The notes below the pieces were generated by a model. It had not been told where the DNA came from and did no database searches. It was given only the letters and a program-made list of their open reading frames with translations. From the NCBI GenBank assembly GCA_030340625.1, contig JAOPHQ010002031.1, positions 1 to 64,000 of the forward strand: DNA of 64,000 nucleotides, written 5' to 3'. Source of the stretch: Merluccius polli. Its lineage: Eukaryota > Chordata > Actinopteri > Gadiformes > Merlucciidae. Below, in pieces: positions 61,034-64,000 of this stretch (its first letter is position 1; the number at the start of each line of letters is the position of its first letter). Made by a program: the position numbers and the translations under genes.

Positions 61034-64000
61034 CTAGTCGTTTCCTCTTCGGCTCTTCTTGTGACTCTTTTTTGAACTCCTGGTATAAAAACAGAATTGT
61101 TTGGATTTAGGAAATGTAACAATTTGGGCTTTTTGTTAGTGGTTTATTAGGACATGTTTATCGCAGAGAAATGATCAATGAATAATAATAAAATAGCAGT
61201 GACCTGTTCCTAAAGTGCAAATCAGTTCACACTGCACTCAGTTTAGACTCACCTCTCTGGAGACTTGGAGTGACTGCGGTGTCTGTGACTTCTGTGGTGA
61301 CCTGGTGAAAACATTAGATTAGTGACATTCGTTATATTGCACCACAGTGAATCTGAAACAGAAGGTTTTTATAACTCATTGGAAAGTTCAAAAGAAAACT
61401 ATGTCTAGGCTGTGTTTCAAGTTAGGGTTTTAAAAAACATCTTCACCAGCTTTATGGGACAATGGTTACACTAATCTATCTACCTACCTACCTACATAGT
61501 TTTACCCTGTATTAGTAGCATCAATAGTATTACAAGGCCTGATGAGATAACCTACCAGGGGATTTGGAGCGGTGGCGCCGGTCCCTGGATCTGCTCCGGT
61601 GTCGCCGGGGGCTCTTGCTGCGATGGCGATCTCTCCTCGGAGACGGGCTGGAAACAAACGGGAACCAATGAACACACAGAGCACCACCACAAGTACCCCC
61701 GATACATACTCGACCAGATGAGGTCCACGAGGAATAATGTGCTTAAGTGAAAAAATAAAATCATTTTATTCTAAAATAAATAAATGATAACTATTGTCAG
61801 AGTTAAGCAGTGGCATACCTTCGTCTCTTGGGTGACCGGCTCCTCCTGGAGAAGAAGAAAAGAGGCCATTGTATGAATTTTAAGATCATTATGAGGTGAT
61901 GACAATACTTAGAAGACTGACAGGAGAAATAAATGTACTGGTGTACTCTTAAAGTAAAAAAAAAGGGTTAGAAGTCAAGTAAAATGGAAGCTGACCGCCT
62001 GGGGGAGCGGCTGCGTCTATAGCGTGGTGACGGCGAGCGACGGGGCCTGTCGTTGTCACGGTAACTCCGTCTGTGAGGTTCAGGAGTTGGTATTCTCTCT
62101 GGCTGTAAAAGAAAAGTAAAAACTATGAAGAGGACTATTACAATTATGTGAAATTTCAAATGCAGCCTCATAAATGGTTATAAGACCATCAAAGTGAAAG
62201 TTGTTCATTTTGTAAATGATGAAAATGAGCAGCACACGATTGTCACTTCTTGGTGACAATAGTTCAGTGACTTGGGAATAGTAGCATTGCACAATGGAGC
62301 ACCATTAGGGATAGAGATAGAGGGCAGCACACGTCTGGTATTCAAAACGATGCTAACCACTGGAAGCAGAAGTTATGTGGCCAATTACCTTTTCTTCCTC
62401 CTCATCTTCCTCATCACTGCTCTCGACCTCATCCAGGTCTTCCTCTAGAGCACTGATGCGTGTGTCCAAGAGTTCAGCCTCCTCAAGGACCTGCCTTTTC
62501 TGCACACACACCCACATGCAGTTCAGACATACACATCATCAGGACGCTGTAAAGTAGCACTATAGACATGATGCCCACATACCTGCAGCCTGGGCAGAAT
62601 GATGTCACACATCCTCTCTGCATGGAGGAGTTCGTCTATGAACTCGTCCACATGCATCACCTCAAACTCTGTAATGAAACATGGGCGAGTGAGCATAGCA
62701 GGGGTCTGTTATATTGTGACGTGCCAGGCCAGCAGACTAATGCAGTCTCATAATTCGACAAATTGTACAAACAAAAAAGTATTACTGAAACATTTTTGAT
62801 TTTGGTGAAGGTTGTGTAGGAGAGATGAAAATAACAAACCCTGAGTCAATGTTGTATTTAAGACCTTGATTCAATGCAAACACTGCATAATCAAACAACC
62901 ACCAAAGGTCCCAAATGAGAAAAAAATACATGCAACAATGAAACGCTCCATGTACAAACTATATTTACTAACCTCCATTTCGGTTCTGACTTTTGATTTT
63001 TCTGTAGTCATTGTATAAAGGCTCAAGGTACTTGTAACAATCCACAGAGGTGCCAGTTAACCTCATGTACATTGCTCCAAGCAGGCGAACATATCTAGGG
63101 GAAACAAATAAAGAAATGAGTTAGAAAAATTCAGGCGTATCACCAAATAACCAGATGCCGGTATGACAGACGGTAAACCCAACAATCTTTAAGAAGAATT
63201 TGTCCCTTAATCGTCTTTTATAGTTTTTTTTAGGGCATTTTTTTATGATGCCAAACATTCTGTACTACATGTAATACATTGTGGTTTTGCATGACTTACA
63301 CAATGTATTTTACATCCCATTTTTCATATAGGTGGAATATGTGTATGTAGCCCCACACGTGCCTCCTGCGTTCCGGGTGATCATGTATTAAACACAAATC
63401 CACTATGGAGTCACACATTGTTACCTACCTTGTTGGAAAACTACACTGGTCTGTTTAACCACTTTCCAATGTCGAGTCGGCTATTTAACAGACGCATGTG
63501 TCCCTTCAACCCATACACCCGGAGTGCGGCCATGTGAGCTGCACTCAAACCATGGACGTAAAACACACGTATTGGTAAATATCAGACGAGGCGACACAAG
63601 AAGTGGAACCATCAGTGTGTTTTCCATGAGGACACATGCATCAGTACAGTGGGCACTTTCAAATAACCGATTCGCACTTCCCAAATACACTGGAAAGTAG
63701 TTAAACAAAAAGAGACCAGTGTAGTTTTGTCCCCAGGTCACAGTGTATGACTCGAGACACACAGAGACTGGTTTTCATACGGAGCTCATATGGGGTTTGG
63801 TCTAGTCATGACATATGGACACATGTACTCAAAACAACAATAGTTATTCCAGACAATTCACGAGAGTTGCACCCAACATACTTGAAATCCTCGTTCTTGA
63901 TGAACTCCACGATGATGTCTTTCTCTGGTTGAATCTGCAGCATCTTCAGTGTGAGACAGAGGAAAGGAGTGGGCTTGATGTTTCCGCCGTAAACACCCCC
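61034..64000 (-). CDS. prpf38a: PRPF38A, pre-mRNA-splicing factor 38A (5' part beyond right edge)
   Basis: Nine exons on the minus strand in transcript order: 63882-64000 (cut by the window), 62973-63094, 62583-62668, 62389-62499, 61996-62102, 61819-61845, 61556-61647, 61253-61301, 61034-61079. All phases join, giving 252 residues and a stop. About 60 N-terminal residues are missing (human is 312). The folded PRP38 domain is represented by GVYGGNIKPTPFLCLTLKML, AMYMRLTGTSVDCYKYLEPL and HVDEFIDELLHAERMCDIIL. A coiled and acidic stretch follows (ALEEDLDEVESSDEEDEEEE), then an RS-rich tail of SPRR/HRSHR repeats ending SRRGND, as in vertebrate orthologues. It is a component of the spliceosomal B complex (established for the human protein) and acts in the nucleus. 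Exon 61819-61845 is a 27-nt microexon in the RS tail. The gene converges with the IFIT gene. Confidence 0.97.

Overview
The window is vertebrate nuclear DNA, most likely from a teleost fish. The genes are split by GT-AG introns, and the intergenic and intronic DNA is full of fish-type DNA transposons (hAT, Tc1, fold-back and MITE-like elements), LINE remnants and long microsatellites (GT, CT, AT). No prokaryotic features are present. Exon structures below were read by hand from splice signals, reading phase and remembered family sequences. No alignment was run.

Layout. (1) 1-8.1 kb, minus strand: extracellular exons of a class I cytokine receptor, most like IL-12 receptor beta-1, running off the left edge. 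(2) 8.1-23.6 kb: no host gene recognised. It holds a LINE reverse transcriptase fragment (9.9-11.5 kb), a complete Tc1-like element with an intact transposase (11.6-12.8 kb), a decayed second LINE (14.7-16.9 and 20.0-20.4 kb), and a triple nest of hAT elements (20.7-23.5 kb). (3) 23.7-30.3 kb, plus strand: a four-exon gene for a secreted mucin-like protein, made of a signal peptide, about 673 residues of Thr/Ser/Pro repeats and a short unique tail. I do not recognise it as a named gene. (4) 30.4-40.4 kb: a transposon graveyard with several insertions bounded by exact 8-bp target duplications. (5) 40.4-57.0 kb, plus strand: TTC14, twelve coding exons that join in frame to 831 codons. (6) 59.06-60.86 kb, plus strand: an IFIT-family interferon-induced TPR gene with its start codon in a separate small exon. 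(7) 60.97-64.0 kb, minus strand: PRPF38A, nine exons, running off the right edge.

TTC14 and PRPF38A are both RNA-associated proteins with basic or RS-rich tails. The IFIT gene and the cytokine receptor are immune genes. I see no evidence that the genes form a co-regulated cluster. The IFIT gene and PRPF38A converge, with poly(A) signals about 0.1 kb apart.

Most notable observations: the uncharacterised mucin-like gene; a 116-bp GT tract against the 3' splice site of a TTC14 exon whose skipping would keep frame; an intact Tc1 element with DD36E spacing; a Russian-doll hAT nest and other insertions proven by target duplications or by an empty second copy; and a four-unit array of a tRNA-like 69-bp hairpin in TTC14 intron 1.
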